From the NCBI GenBank assembly GCA_035715725.1, contig DASTKT010000165.1:1-64000 (forward strand): a stretch of 64,000 bases of DNA. Direction: 5' to 3'. The position numbers and the translations under genes were made by a program. The first letter of the stretch is position 1. Every line of letters starts with the position of its first letter. Of the stretch, positions 52,179-61,511 are shown piece after piece. Origin of the DNA: JADGGV01 sp035715725. Lineage in GTDB: Bacteria; Gemmatimonadota; Gemmatimonadetes; Longimicrobiales; RSA9. The notes under the pieces are model-generated. The model saw only the letters and a program-made list of their open reading frames with translations. It did not search any database and was not told the DNA's origin.

Positions 52179-54009
52179 GCGCGCCGAGGTGCTCGATCAC
52201 CCGCCTGGCCAGCGTCTCCGAGAATCCCGGCACCCGCGCGATCTCCTCCGGCGCCGCCGCCTTGAGCGCGCGTACGCTCCCGAACCGCTCGAGCAGCGCC
52301 CGCTGCCGCGCCGGCCCGATCCCCGGCACGTCCGCCAGCTCGCTCGTCAGCGTCCGCCGCGTCCGCAGCTTCCGGTTGTACGTGATCGCGAAGCGGTGCG
52401 CCTCGTCGCGGATCCGCTGCAGCAGCCGGAGCGGCTGGGAGGTCCGCGCCAGCCGCAGCGGCTCGGCGCGCCCGGGGAGGAACACCTCCTCCTCGCGCTT
52501 GGCCAGCGAGCAGAACGCCACCCCCGCCGCTCCGACCTCCCGCGCCGCCGCCACCGCGGCGCCGAGCTGCCCCTTGCCTCCGTCGATCACCACGAGGTCC
52601 GGGAGCATTGCGCCCTCCTCGATGCGGCGGTTGAAGTAGCGCGCCACCACCTCCGCCATGGAGCGGAAATCGTCGTTCCCCCACTCGCCGCGCACCTTGA
52701 AGCGCCGGTACTCGCCCTTGTCGGCCACGCCGTTCGAGAAAGCGACGCAGCTCCCCACCACCTCCGAGCCCTGCGTGTGCGAGATATCGAAGCAGACGAC
52801 GAGGCGCGGCACCACCTTGAGCTCCAGCGCCTCCTGCAGCTCGTAGAGCGCGTCGTCCGCCCGCTCGCGGACGTCCGAGCGCAGCACCGCCCGCTCCTCC
52901 AGCAGGTGGCGCGCGTTCTGGCTGGCCAGCTCGAGCAGCGCCGCCTTCTCCCCCTTCTGCGGCACGGCGGTGCGCACCCGGTGCCCCGCGGCCTCGGAGA
53001 GCAGCTCCTCGAGGACGGCACGGTCCTCGAACTCCGCCGGGAAGAGGATCTCCCGGGGCAGGTCCGCGGTGCCGCGCTCGCCGCGCCCGAGGTAGAATCG
53101 CGCCGCGGCCGCGCCGAGCAGCGCCTCGTCCACCTCCTCGTCCAGCTTCCCGAAGAACTCGACCTCCCGGCCCAACAGCTTGCCGCCCCGGATCTTGAGC
53201 TGCACCGCGCACGCGCGGCCTCCGTCGCGGGCCAGGCCGATCACGTCCTGCTCGGTCCCCTTCACCGACATCACCCGGGCCCGCCGCTCGATGTTCTCCA
53301 GCCCGGTCAGCGCGTCCCGCAGCGTCGCCGCCCGCTCGAAGTCCATCGCGCCGGCGGCCTGCGCCATCTCCTCCGCCACCCGCTTCCGCACGGGCTCCGT
53401 CCGGCCGTTCAGCACCTCCAGGATCTCGTCGATCATGAGCCGGTACTCGTCGCCCGTCTGCAGCCCCACGCACGGCGCCAGGCAGCGGCCGATGTGGTAG
53501 TCCAGGCACGGCCGGCTCGGCGCCTCCCCCGGCAGGTCGTAGCGGCAGCTCCGCACCGTATACAGCCGCTTCACCAGCTCCAGCGCCTGCCGCATCGGCC
53601 CAACGTCCGTGTAGGGCCCGAAGTAGCGCGCGCCGTCGTTCTCCAGCATGCGGGTGACGTAGACCCGCGGGAACGGCTCCTGGACCGTGACCTTGATGTA
53701 CGGGTAGCGCTTGTCGTCCCGGAACTGGATGTTGAACCTCGGCATGTGCGCCTTGATGAGGTTCGCCTCCAGCAGCAGCGCCTCGGCCTCCGAGCCGACC
53801 ACGATCGTCTCCAGGTCCACGATCCGCCGCACCAACTCCCGCGTCTTGATGGAGTGGTCCTCGGACGCGCGGAAATAGCTCCGCACGCGGTCGCGGAGCG
53901 ACTTCGCCTTGCCGATGTAGAGGATCTCGCCCTCGGCGTCCCTGAACAGGTAGACGCCCGGGCGCGAAGGGAGGTGCTGCAGCTTTTTCTGGAGGGTTTC
54001 CGGACTCAC
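52174..54009 (-). CDS. uvrC: UvrABC system protein C
   Basis: The 611-residue protein has the full architecture: an N-terminal GIY-YIG nuclease (PGVYLFRDAEGEILYIGKAKSLRDRV), CLDYHIGRCLAPC, a UvrB-interacting UVR helix pair, the C-terminal RNase H-like nuclease (VVCFDISHTQGSEVVGSCV, VIDGGKGQL, RDEAHRFAI) and a helix-hairpin-helix end (DVPGIGPARQRALLERFGS). It makes both incisions in nucleotide excision repair. Confidence 0.97.
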   Translation of the reverse strand: MSPETLQKKLQHLPSRPGVYLFRDAEGEILYIGKAKSLRDRVRSYFRASEDHSIKTRELVRRIVDLETIVVGSEAEALLLEANLIKAHMPRFNIQFRDDKRYPYIKVTVQEPFPRVYVTRMLENDGARYFGPYTDVGPMRQALELVKRLYTVRSCRYDLPGEAPSRPCLDYHIGRCLAPCVGLQTGDEYRLMIDEILEVLNGRTEPVRKRVAEEMAQAAGAMDFERAATLRDALTGLENIERRARVMSVKGTEQDVIGLARDGGRACAVQLKIRGGKLLGREVEFFGKLDEEVDEALLGAAAARFYLGRGERGTADLPREILFPAEFEDRAVLEELLSEAAGHRVRTAVPQKGEKAALLELASQNARHLLEERAVLRSDVRERADDALYELQEALELKVVPRLVVCFDISHTQGSEVVGSCVAFSNGVADKGEYRRFKVRGEWGNDDFRSMAEVVARYFNRRIEEGAMLPDLVVIDGGKGQLGAAVAAAREVGAAGVAFCSLAKREEEVFLPGRAEPLRLARTSQPLRLLQRIRDEAHRFAITYNRKLRTRRTLTSELADVPGIGPARQRALLERFGSVRALKAAAPEEIARVPGFSETLARRVIEHLGAR

Positions 54010-54104
54010 GCGCGTCCCCGCATCCGACTCGTGCCCGATCGCCGGGCGCCTGAGCCGCCCGAAAAGAGTAGTACCCGCGCGGAGTTACACGGTTCTACGA
54101 AGCG

Positions 54105-55838
54105 TCACCGGCGGAGCCGTCGCACCACCCGTCCCACCACGGCCTCCGCCTCCGGCACGCCGAACGCCCGGGCGAGGAGGAAGTAGATCGCGCCGAACGG
54201 CCCGAGCACGATCGCGCCCCGCGCCAGCCGGAAGAGCAGCCGCACCGCCGCCGAGCCGCCCAGCCCGATCCCCGAGAAGAGCTGCTCCGGCGGCGGGACC
54301 AGCCAGGCGATGGCCCGCGCCACCGCCGCCGCGATCAGCGCTGCCGCGAACATCCGGCCCAGCGTGCCGAGCCCCGCGCCGACCTTGCCGATCCGGCTGC
54401 GGAGCCCGCGGCGCAGCAGCGACCATTCCACCCACGCCGCGATGCCCGCCCCGAGCGTGAGCCCGAGCGCGCCCATCGGGTGCCCCGCCACCCTGAGGTG
54501 CCGCTCGAACGGGATCATGAGCGCGTAGCCCAGGGCGCCCGTCAGGATCACGCGCAGGAACGCGATCCACGCCGGCGTCTTCGTGTCGTGCAGCGCGTAG
54601 TACGTGGACGAAAACAGCCGGGTCCCGGTGGACGCCATGAGGCCCAGCGTGAAGCCGCCGAGCACGATCCAGACCCAGATCGTGTCGCCGGCGCTGAACT
54701 TCCCCGTCTGCAGCACCGTGGAGATGACGACGTCGCCCAGCGCCAGGTAGCCGACCGTCGACGGCACCACGAACACCGCGATCTGGCGCAGCCCCGCGTT
54801 CACCCGCGTCCGCAGCACCTCCGCCGCCTGGCCGCGCTGCCGCGACAGTTCCGGCAGCTCCGCGGCCGCCACGCTCATCCCGAACAGGCTGATCGGCAGC
54901 AGGTAGAGCGTCATGGCGTACGTCAGGGCCGAGAGCGCGCCCACGCTCAGCTTTGAGGCCAGCATCACGTCCACGTACGCGCTGAGCTGCACCACGCCCC
55001 GCCCGAGCAGCACCGGCAGCGCGTTGGCGACGATCGTCGCCACCAGCGGCCCGCGCAGCGTCGCCCACGAGAGGTGCAGGTTCGGCTCGAGCCGAAGCAC
55101 CCGCGGGAGCTGCACCAGGAACTGCAGCGCCCCGCCGACCAGCGCCCCCCAGGACACGGCCATCACCAGGTTCGCCAGCGACAGCCGCCGCCCGAACAGC
55201 ACCATGGTCGCGATCATCGCGGCGTTCCACAGCACGGGCGCCACGTACGCCAGGAAGAAGCGACGGTGGCTGTTCAGGATCCCGAGCGCCCACGCCGACA
55301 GCACCAGGATCCCGGTCATCGGGAAGATGATCCGGGTGGCCTGCACCGCGATCTGGCGTCGTTCCCCCTCGAAGCCGAAGGCGACGACGTCCACCAGCGC
55401 CGGGGCGAAGAAGATCCCGAGCAGGCTGATGGCGCCCGCCAGCATCGCCAGCAGCGCGAACACCGCCGCCGCCACGCGCCCGGCCTCCTCGCGCTTCCCC
55501 TGCTCCAGCAGCTCCGCGTACACCGGGATGAAGGACGCGCTCAGCGTCCCCTCCCCGAGCAGGTTCTGCAGGATGTTCGGGATGCGCAGCGCCGCGCGGA
55601 ACGCGTCCGAGAAGAGGGTGTTGCCGAAGTAGTGCGCGAAGAACGCCTCTCGCAGCAGCCCGGAGACTCGGCTCAGGAAGATCCCTGCCGCGACGAGGCG
55701 CGCGAAGCGGCCGGCCCCCGCGCGCGGCGGCGGGGCCGAGGGATCCGGCGGCGGCTCCGGGGGAGTGTTCGGGTCGGGTGGGGGGGCGTTCACCGCCGGC
55801 GGCTCTGCGGGCTCCGACGTCGTACGGCGCGCGCTCAA
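54105..55838 (-). CDS. murJ: Lipid II flippase MurJ
   Basis: The 577-residue membrane protein has the MVF/MurJ fold with 14 or so helices: LSRVSGLLREAFFAHYFGNTLFSDAFRAALRIPN, LLGEGTLSASFIPVYAE and ALTYAMTLYLLPISLFGMSVA. It has an unusual Pro-rich cytoplasmic N-terminal extension of about 45 residues. It flips the peptidoglycan precursor lipid II. The ATG overlaps the stop of the small coiled-coil gene (ATGA). Confidence 0.95.
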   Translation of the reverse strand: MSARRTTSEPAEPPAVNAPPPDPNTPPEPPPDPSAPPPRAGAGRFARLVAAGIFLSRVSGLLREAFFAHYFGNTLFSDAFRAALRIPNILQNLLGEGTLSASFIPVYAELLEQGKREEAGRVAAAVFALLAMLAGAISLLGIFFAPALVDVVAFGFEGERRQIAVQATRIIFPMTGILVLSAWALGILNSHRRFFLAYVAPVLWNAAMIATMVLFGRRLSLANLVMAVSWGALVGGALQFLVQLPRVLRLEPNLHLSWATLRGPLVATIVANALPVLLGRGVVQLSAYVDVMLASKLSVGALSALTYAMTLYLLPISLFGMSVAAAELPELSRQRGQAAEVLRTRVNAGLRQIAVFVVPSTVGYLALGDVVISTVLQTGKFSAGDTIWVWIVLGGFTLGLMASTGTRLFSSTYYALHDTKTPAWIAFLRVILTGALGYALMIPFERHLRVAGHPMGALGLTLGAGIAAWVEWSLLRRGLRSRIGKVGAGLGTLGRMFAAALIAAAVARAIAWLVPPPEQLFSGIGLGGSAAVRLLFRLARGAIVLGPFGAIYFLLARAFGVPEAEAVVGRVVRRLRR

Positions 55839-56122
55839 CCGGTCTGCTCGCCCGGCGGCAGCGCCTGCGGCGACTCCTTGGCCGCCAGCAACCGGTGCAG
55901 GAACTCGCTCTCCTCCTCCAGCCGCTGCACCTGCTGCGTCAGGCGGTCGAGCTCCGCCTCCAGCGCCGCGACCCGCGGCGAGAGCGAGTCATCCTCGCGC
56001 TCGCCGCGCAGTGCGCCGCGCTCGAGCCGCCCCGCCAGGGCCCGCCCGAGCTGCGAGTCGAGGATCACCGCGATCAGCGGGATCATCAGCGCCACGAGGA
56101 TGATCAGGAAGAGCATCGACAT
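55835..56122 (-). CDS. Small membrane protein with coiled coil
   Basis: The 95-residue protein has one N-terminal membrane helix (MLFLIILVALMIPLIAVIL) and a coiled coil with heptads (RVAALEAELDRLTQQVQRLEEE). The layout resembles phage-shock protein B or divisome-type single-pass proteins, but no family is claimed. It is coupled to murJ, hinting at a cell-wall role. Confidence 0.75.
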   Translation of the reverse strand: MSMLFLIILVALMIPLIAVILDSQLGRALAGRLERGALRGEREDDSLSPRVAALEAELDRLTQQVQRLEEESEFLHRLLAAKESPQALPPGEQTG

Positions 56123-56177
56123 GCGTCGAAGTTACGCAGGCGCCGGGCCGTGGAACAGGTGCCGCCTCCGGCGCGCG

Positions 56178-57809
56178 CTAGATGCCGCACTCCACACCGC
56201 GCCACGTCGGTGCGGCCGCGGTCAGATCCACCGTGAGCGCCTCCGCGACCGCCGACAGCAGTTCCGGGCCGTACCTCGCCAGATACTGCACGGGGTTCAG
56301 CACCCGCTCCTGCGCGGCGCCGCCCGGCGAGAGGTTCGCCGCCGCCTTCTCGAGCTGCTCCAGCGTCGTCGCCTGCTGCTCCTTCAGGTGCGAGAGGATC
56401 TTCTTCTCCGCCTCCCGCAAGGCGATGTGGCTCGTGTTCTTCGCCGCCGTGAGCGGGCCCTTCAGCGTCGGATCGATCGCCTTCGTCGCGCCGAGCAGCG
56501 CCTCGTACCCCTCGTCGAGCTGTCGCCGCAGCGCGCTCACGGCCGCGTCCACGTCCGGCGGCAAGCCTTCCCGCACGATCCGGGCGGACAGCTCCCGCAC
56601 CGGCTGCGAGAAGTCGTCCACCGTCAGGGCGAACTTGTCCATCACCTTGCGGACCTTCCGCTCGACGAGCGTCACGCTGAAGCGCGGGAAGACCAGCGGC
56701 ATCTCGATGCCGTGCGCCTTGAACAGGCAGCCCGTCTGCGCGAAGTAGCTGAGTTCGGCCGGCCCGCCCACGTAGGCTACCGTCGGGAACAGCGAGCTTT
56801 CCACGACCGGTCGGAGCAGGACGGTCGCCGAGAACCGCTCCGGCTCCGTCTCCAGCAGCCCGAGCAGCTCGTCCTCCGTCAGGCGCCGTTTCGTCCGCCG
56901 CAGCTGGAACGAGCCATCTTCGCGGACCAGCCGCTCCCGCCCCTCGGCGTCCTCGTATGCCACGTTGACCGCCCCGCCGCCCACCCACACCTGCCCGTGG
57001 TAGCCGGCCTCCACGAGGCGCTGCGTCTGGCGCTCGAGCCGTCGCTCGTGCTCCGCCGCGTTCTGGATCTCCGCCCGCAGGAGCGGCGCGGCGAGCGCCG
57101 CCACCTCGGGGTGCGATGGATCCACGAGCAGCACGTCGAACGGACCCAGCAGCTCACCGATCAGGTCCGTGAACGCCTCCGCCATGGTCCGCTCCGGGCG
57201 GTACGCCTCCCGGATCCGCGCCAGCAAGGGCGCCACGAACTCGCTCGGCGGCAGCAGCTCCGCGAGCTGGCGCAGCACGTCCTCGATCCCTGGTCCCACC
57301 GGGTGCCGCGCCATCGAGACCGGCGGGACGCCGGGCGCCTCGGCCAGCTCCGGGCGGTGCAGCCGGTTCTCCGGGTCCAGGAGCTGGACGTGGTTGACCT
57401 CGCTCCAGTCGTGGTCCGTCGACGCCACCCAGAACAGCGGGGCGACCGGCCGCTCCAGGATCGGCTCCAGCGCCCGCGCCAGCCGCACCGCCGAGAGCGC
57501 CTTGTACACCGTGTAGAGCGGCCCCGTGAGCAGCCCGGTCTGCTGCCCCGTCGTCACGAAGTAGCCGCCCTCGCGCACCACCGCCTCCAGCTTGGCCGCC
57601 GCCCCGGCGCTCGTCGGCCGCATCCCCGCCGCCGCCCGCCGCCGCGCCGCCGCGTCGAAGCGCGCCGCCACCTCCCGCGCCTTGCGCCGGTACGCTTCCG
57701 CGTCCCACGGCGAGCCGCTGAAGAACGGCGCCAGCTCCGGCGCGCCGGCATAATAGTCCTGCACCAGACGGGGGCCGCGCAGCGGCGCCGTCAGGATCTC
57801 GAGATTCAG
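56178..57809 (-). CDS. bshC: Bacillithiol biosynthesis cysteine-adding enzyme BshC
   Basis: The 543-residue protein has the BshC motifs: VTTGQQTGLLTGPLYTVYKALSA, PLFWVASTDHDWSEVNHV, FPTVAYVGGPAELSYFAQTG and a C-terminal coiled coil. It adds cysteine to glucosaminyl-malate in bacillithiol synthesis. The family N-terminus (LEILTAPLRGPRLV) begins right after a CTG codon preceded by GGAGG. No ATG, GTG or TTG fits, so CTG at 57809 is the proposed start. BshA and BshB are not here. Confidence 0.9.
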   Translation of the reverse strand: MNLEILTAPLRGPRLVQDYYAGAPELAPFFSGSPWDAEAYRRKAREVAARFDAAARRRAAAGMRPTSAGAAAKLEAVVREGGYFVTTGQQTGLLTGPLYTVYKALSAVRLARALEPILERPVAPLFWVASTDHDWSEVNHVQLLDPENRLHRPELAEAPGVPPVSMARHPVGPGIEDVLRQLAELLPPSEFVAPLLARIREAYRPERTMAEAFTDLIGELLGPFDVLLVDPSHPEVAALAAPLLRAEIQNAAEHERRLERQTQRLVEAGYHGQVWVGGGAVNVAYEDAEGRERLVREDGSFQLRRTKRRLTEDELLGLLETEPERFSATVLLRPVVESSLFPTVAYVGGPAELSYFAQTGCLFKAHGIEMPLVFPRFSVTLVERKVRKVMDKFALTVDDFSQPVRELSARIVREGLPPDVDAAVSALRRQLDEGYEALLGATKAIDPTLKGPLTAAKNTSHIALREAEKKILSHLKEQQATTLEQLEKAAANLSPGGAAQERVLNPVQYLARYGPELLSAVAEALTVDLTAAAPTWRGVECGI

Positions 57810-57837
57810 GAGCCACCTCCGCGGAGGCCGTGAACGA

Positions 57838-57861
57838 AAGGCGGCCTCATTCGGCCGCCTT
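57838..57861 (-). terminator. Terminator overlapping the rlmH stop
   Basis: A 9-bp stem AAGGCGGCC/GGCCGCCTT with a 6-nt loop spans the rlmH stop codon. The minus-strand tail is TCGTTCACGG, matching other terminators here. Confidence 0.7.
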
Positions 57862-58323
57862 GTGGTAGGGTTCGCCCCGCACGATCGTGCCGGCGCGGTA
57901 GAGCTGCTCCGCCAGGACCAGCCGTGCCAGCTCGTGGGGGAGCGTGAAAGAGGACAAGGACAAAAGGTGACGGGCCCGACGCAGCGCCGCCTCGTCGAGC
58001 CCGTACGCACCGCCGATCAGGAACGCCACTCCCGCACCGCCCCGCACCGCGATCTGCTCCAGGTATTTCGCGAGAGTGCTGGAGCTCCACGTCTCTCCCT
58101 CCCGCGTCGTCGCCACGATCTCGTACCCCGCCGGCACCCGCTCCAGCAACCGCCGCGACTCCGCCGCGCGCACCTCCGCGACGGGCAACCCCTTGTGCGC
58201 CTTCGTTTCCCGGACCTCCACCACGTCCAGCCCCCAGTAGCGTCCGGCCCGGCGCTCGTATTCCGCGATCGCGCCGCCGAAGACCGTGCCCGGCCGGCCC
58301 ACCGCTCCGACCCAGAGCCGCAA
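57847..58323 (-). CDS. rlmH: 23S rRNA pseudouridine-1915 N3-methyltransferase
   Basis: The 158-residue protein matches the SPOUT-class RlmH: MRLWVGAVGRPG, FLIGGAYGLDEA (SAM-binding knot), LSLSSFTLPHELARLVLAEQLYRAGTIVRGEPYHK. It methylates pseudouridine 1915 in 23S rRNA. The gene starts 9 nt after the glutamate dehydrogenase stop. Confidence 0.96.
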   Translation of the reverse strand: MRLWVGAVGRPGTVFGGAIAEYERRAGRYWGLDVVEVRETKAHKGLPVAEVRAAESRRLLERVPAGYEIVATTREGETWSSSTLAKYLEQIAVRGGAGVAFLIGGAYGLDEAALRRARHLLSLSSFTLPHELARLVLAEQLYRAGTIVRGEPYHKAAE

Positions 58324-58332
58324 GGCCCGTCC

Positions 58333-59622
58333 CTACGCGTAGACCCCGCGCAGACGGTGCACCGCTGCGACGCGGTCGATCGAGAGCATGTACGACGCCG
58401 TGCGCATGTTCACGCCGTGCGTCTTCGAGTACTGCAGCACGTCCGAGAACGACCGGATCATCACGTCGTGCAGGCGCTGGTTCACCACGTCCTCGGTCCA
58501 GTAATACCCCTCGCGGTTCTGCACCCACTCGAAGTAGCTCACCGTCACGCCGCCGGCGTTCGCCAGGATGTCCGGGACCACGAAGACCCGCTTCTCCTCC
58601 AGGATCGCGTCCGCCCCGGCCGTCGTGGGCCCGTTCGCCCCCTCCGCGATCACCTTCGCCTTGATGTTCGCCGCGTTCTTCCGCGTGATCACGTTCTCCA
58701 TCGCCGCCGGCACCAGCACGTCGACGTCCAGCTCGAGCAGCTCCTCGTTGCTGATCGGCTCGCCGCCCGGGAAGCCCTCTAGGAAGCGATGCTCCGCCAC
58801 CCACGCCAGGGCCTCGTCGATGTAGATCCCGTGCGGATTGTAGACCCCGCCCGTCTTGTCGCCGATGGCGACGACGGTCAGCCCCTCCCGCTCCAGCAGC
58901 CGGGCCGCCACGCTACCGACGTTGCCGAACCCTTGCACCGCGACACGGGTTCCGTGCAACGGCATGCCCAATTCCCGGAGCGCCTCGCGCACCGAGATCA
59001 TCACGCCGCGCCCCGTCGCCTCCCGCCGCCCGCGCGAGCCGCCGATCGCGATCGGCTTCCCCGTCACCACCGCCGTCGTGGTGTGGCGGTGATGCATGGA
59101 GTACGTGTCCATGATCCACGCCATTACCTGCTCGTTCGTGTTCACGTCGGGCGCCGGCACGTCCGATTCCGGCCCCAGCGTCTCGATGATGCTCGCGGTG
59201 TAGCGCCGCGTCAGCCGCTCCAGCTCCCCCTTCGACATCTTGAACGGATCGCAGACGACGCCGCCCTTCGCGCCGCCGAACGGGATGTCCACCACTGCGC
59301 ACTTCCACGTCATCCACGCCGCCAGCGCCGTCACCTCGTCCAGCGTCACCTGCATGTCGTAGCGGATGCCCCCCTTCGCCGGGCCGCGCGACGTGTTGTA
59401 CAGCACGCGGTGCCCGGTGAACACCTCCACCTCCCCGTTGTCCATCATCACGGGGATCGACACGGTGATCTGTTTTTCGGGGTGCCGGAGGATCCGGTAG
59501 AGGTTGGGATCGAGGCGGAGCAGTTCGGCGGCTCGGTCGAAGCGCTGCATCATCGCTTCGAATGGATTCTCATCGTCGGCGATCTCCAGCGTCGACGGCG
59601 CGTCCTGGGTCGGTGCATGCAT
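58333..59622 (-). CDS. Glu/Leu/Phe/Val dehydrogenase (glutamate dehydrogenase)
   Basis: The 429-residue protein has the hexameric GDH pattern: GPAKGGIRYDMQVTLDEVTALAAWMTWKCAVVDIPFGGAKGGV (catalytic Lys in PFGGAKGG), PAPDVNTNEQVMAWIMDTYS, RVAVQGFGNVGSVAARLL (NAD(P) motif) and VIAEGANGPTT. It interconverts glutamate and 2-oxoglutarate with ammonia. Typical length for the small GDH class. Upstream lies a 142-nt gap to lpxK with nothing recognised. Confidence 0.94.
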   Translation of the reverse strand: MHAPTQDAPSTLEIADDENPFEAMMQRFDRAAELLRLDPNLYRILRHPEKQITVSIPVMMDNGEVEVFTGHRVLYNTSRGPAKGGIRYDMQVTLDEVTALAAWMTWKCAVVDIPFGGAKGGVVCDPFKMSKGELERLTRRYTASIIETLGPESDVPAPDVNTNEQVMAWIMDTYSMHHRHTTTAVVTGKPIAIGGSRGRREATGRGVMISVREALRELGMPLHGTRVAVQGFGNVGSVAARLLEREGLTVVAIGDKTGGVYNPHGIYIDEALAWVAEHRFLEGFPGGEPISNEELLELDVDVLVPAAMENVITRKNAANIKAKVIAEGANGPTTAGADAILEEKRVFVVPDILANAGGVTVSYFEWVQNREGYYWTEDVVNQRLHDVMIRSFSDVLQYSKTHGVNMRTASYMLSIDRVAAVHRLRGVYA

Positions 59623-59764
59623 GAAGCGGTCGTCTCCTGCCAGGTCTCACGCCGCTCCCGGGCGGCGCGGTGAAGGCTGCCTCCATTCGGCGTTCGGGCC
59701 GGCCACGGCGGGCGACGCTGCCCGGACACCATCCAGCCCGTCAATCGTAGGGGCCGGCGACATC

Positions 59765-60874
59765 CTACGCCAGCCCACCCCCCATCCCCGCCACCAGATC
59801 CGCCAGCGCCGAGGCCAGATCCGCCGCGCCGGCCTCCACTACGACCTCCTGCTCGAGGACCCACAGCTCCACCCCTGGCAGGAGCGGCTCGAGCTTCACC
59901 GCGTCCTTCGCCGTGGTGAGCACCGCCGCCCCCGCCGCCGCCGCCACGATCCGCTCGGCGTCCCGCGCGGTGTACTCGTGGTGATCCCGGAACTCCAGCG
60001 AGGCGGTCAGCACCGCCCCGCTCGCCCGGGCCTGCGCGAGGAACGCGCCCGGCTCGGCGATCCCCGACACCGCGACCCCGCGCGGCGCCCCAACCGCCGC
60101 CGCCGGAGCTCCGGCCTCCGCGCCGTCCGGCGCGGGCCGGCGCCTCGGGTCCGGCTCGACCCTGCCCGGCCCGGGCCCGGCCGGTGCCCCGCCCCGCCAC
60201 CGCAGCCACCCCGCCGCGCGCAGCGCCACGACCGCCGGTACGGCGCCCGGCGCGAACCGGCGTACCTCGGCCGCGACCGCCGCCGCGGCTTCCGGCGTGG
60301 CCGTCCTCCGCGTCACCACGACGACGTCCGCGCGGACCAGCGCCGCCGGGGCTTCGCGCCACGGGCCGCGCGGCAGCAGCCGCGGCCGCGCGCTCCAGCG
60401 CTCCGCCGCGACCAGGACGATGTCGAGGTCCCGCGCCAGCCGCCGGTGCTGGAACCCGTCGTCCAGCACGAGCACCGTCGCGCCGGCGTCCAGCGCCCGC
60501 CGCGCACCTGTCCGCCGGTCCCGCTCGGCCACGACCGGTACGCCCGGGTGCCAGCGCGCGTGCAGCGCCGGCTCGTCCGCCGCATAGCCGCCATGCAGCA
60601 CCGCCGGCCGCGCGCCCCGGCGCAGCAGCTCGTCGACCAGCCAGCGGGTGACGGGTGTCTTTCCGGCGCCGCCCACGGTCAGGTTGCCCACGCTCACGAC
60701 TGGCGCCGCGACGCGCTCGGCGCCGAGGAGGCCACCGGAATACGCCGCGTGATACGCCGCCTCTCCGCCCCGGAACAGCAGCTCCGCCGGCGCCAGCGCC
60801 AGGTCCAGCGCTCGGCCGGGCCACCCCGCCTCCCCGCGCCACCACCGATGGACGAACGCCGCGCCGCGCCCCAT
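59765..60874 (-). CDS. lpxK: Tetraacyldisaccharide 4'-kinase
   Basis: The 369-residue protein has an N-terminal membrane-associated helix, VVSVGNLTVGGAGKTPVTRWL (Walker A), VLDDGFQHRRLARDLDIVL, GIAEPGAFL and LTTAKDAVKL. It phosphorylates the lipid A disaccharide at 4'. There is a Pro/Gly-rich insertion near 225-255 not usual in LpxK. It ends the lipid A operon and starts 1 nt after the DUF374 acyltransferase stop. Confidence 0.95.
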   Translation of the reverse strand: MGRGAAFVHRWWRGEAGWPGRALDLALAPAELLFRGGEAAYHAAYSGGLLGAERVAAPVVSVGNLTVGGAGKTPVTRWLVDELLRRGARPAVLHGGYAADEPALHARWHPGVPVVAERDRRTGARRALDAGATVLVLDDGFQHRRLARDLDIVLVAAERWSARPRLLPRGPWREAPAALVRADVVVVTRRTATPEAAAAVAAEVRRFAPGAVPAVVALRAAGWLRWRGGAPAGPGPGRVEPDPRRRPAPDGAEAGAPAAAVGAPRGVAVSGIAEPGAFLAQARASGAVLTASLEFRDHHEYTARDAERIVAAAAGAAVLTTAKDAVKLEPLLPGVELWVLEQEVVVEAGAADLASALADLVAGMGGGLA

Positions 60875-60875
60875 C

Positions 60876-61511
60876 TCAATCCTCGCCGTCGACCCAGGCC
60901 ATCAGGCGGCCCAGCTCCCTCTCGACCTGCGCGGCGATCGCGTCCAGCTCCGCCCGCCCCGCGCTGCGCGGGATCGTCACCGGCTCGCCGTACGCGATCC
61001 GGACCCGTGCGAAAGGTTTCGGCACCAGGAAGCGGTCCCACCCCTCGATCCACCACGCCCGCCGCGTCCCCGACGCGCAGGGGACAACGGGCAGCCCCGC
61101 CACCTGCGCCGCCAGGAGTGCGCCCGGCTTGATCTTTTCCCGCGGGCCACGCGGACCGTCCGGCGTCACGCACAGCGAGCGGCCCCGCCGCGCCATCCGC
61201 ACCATCTCCCGGAGCGCGGCGCTCCCGCCCCGCGAGCTCGAGCCGCGCACCGCGCCGAAGCCCCAGTGCCGCAGCAGCCGCGTCAGGTATTCGCCGTCCC
61301 GCGACCGGCTCACGAGGCAGACGTTCCCCTCGTCTCGCCGGTTGTGAGCCAGCGGGAGCAGCCGGCCGTGCCACATCACGTAGACGACGGCTCGGCCCTC
61401 ATCGAGCAGCGCCCGGTGCCGCTCGAAGCCGCGAACCTCGTAGCGCACCGTCGCCAGGAGGCCGTCCAGCAGCAGCCCCGCGGCCGTCGCCGCCAGGCCG
61501 TAGCGGTCCAT
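60876..61511 (-). CDS. DUF374 lysophospholipid-type acyltransferase
   Basis: The 211-residue protein matches the DUF374 acyltransferase family: YVMWHGRLLPLAH (HxxxxD-like site replaced by WHGRLLPL), LVSRSRDGEYLTRLL, VTPDGPRGPREKIKPG and VPCASGTRRAW. Such genes sit in lipid A operons and may add a secondary acyl chain in place of LpxL. It directly abuts lpxB with no gap. Confidence 0.85.
   Translation of the reverse strand: MDRYGLAATAAGLLLDGLLATVRYEVRGFERHRALLDEGRAVVYVMWHGRLLPLAHNRRDEGNVCLVSRSRDGEYLTRLLRHWGFGAVRGSSSRGGSAALREMVRMARRGRSLCVTPDGPRGPREKIKPGALLAAQVAGLPVVPCASGTRRAWWIEGWDRFLVPKPFARVRIAYGEPVTIPRSAGRAELDAIAAQVERELGRLMAWVDGED

Noticed and set aside
58405..58425. GTTCACGCCGTGCGT inside the glutamate dehydrogenase gene as a fifth parS-like site
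   Set aside because: The right half-site is broken; only one arm matches.
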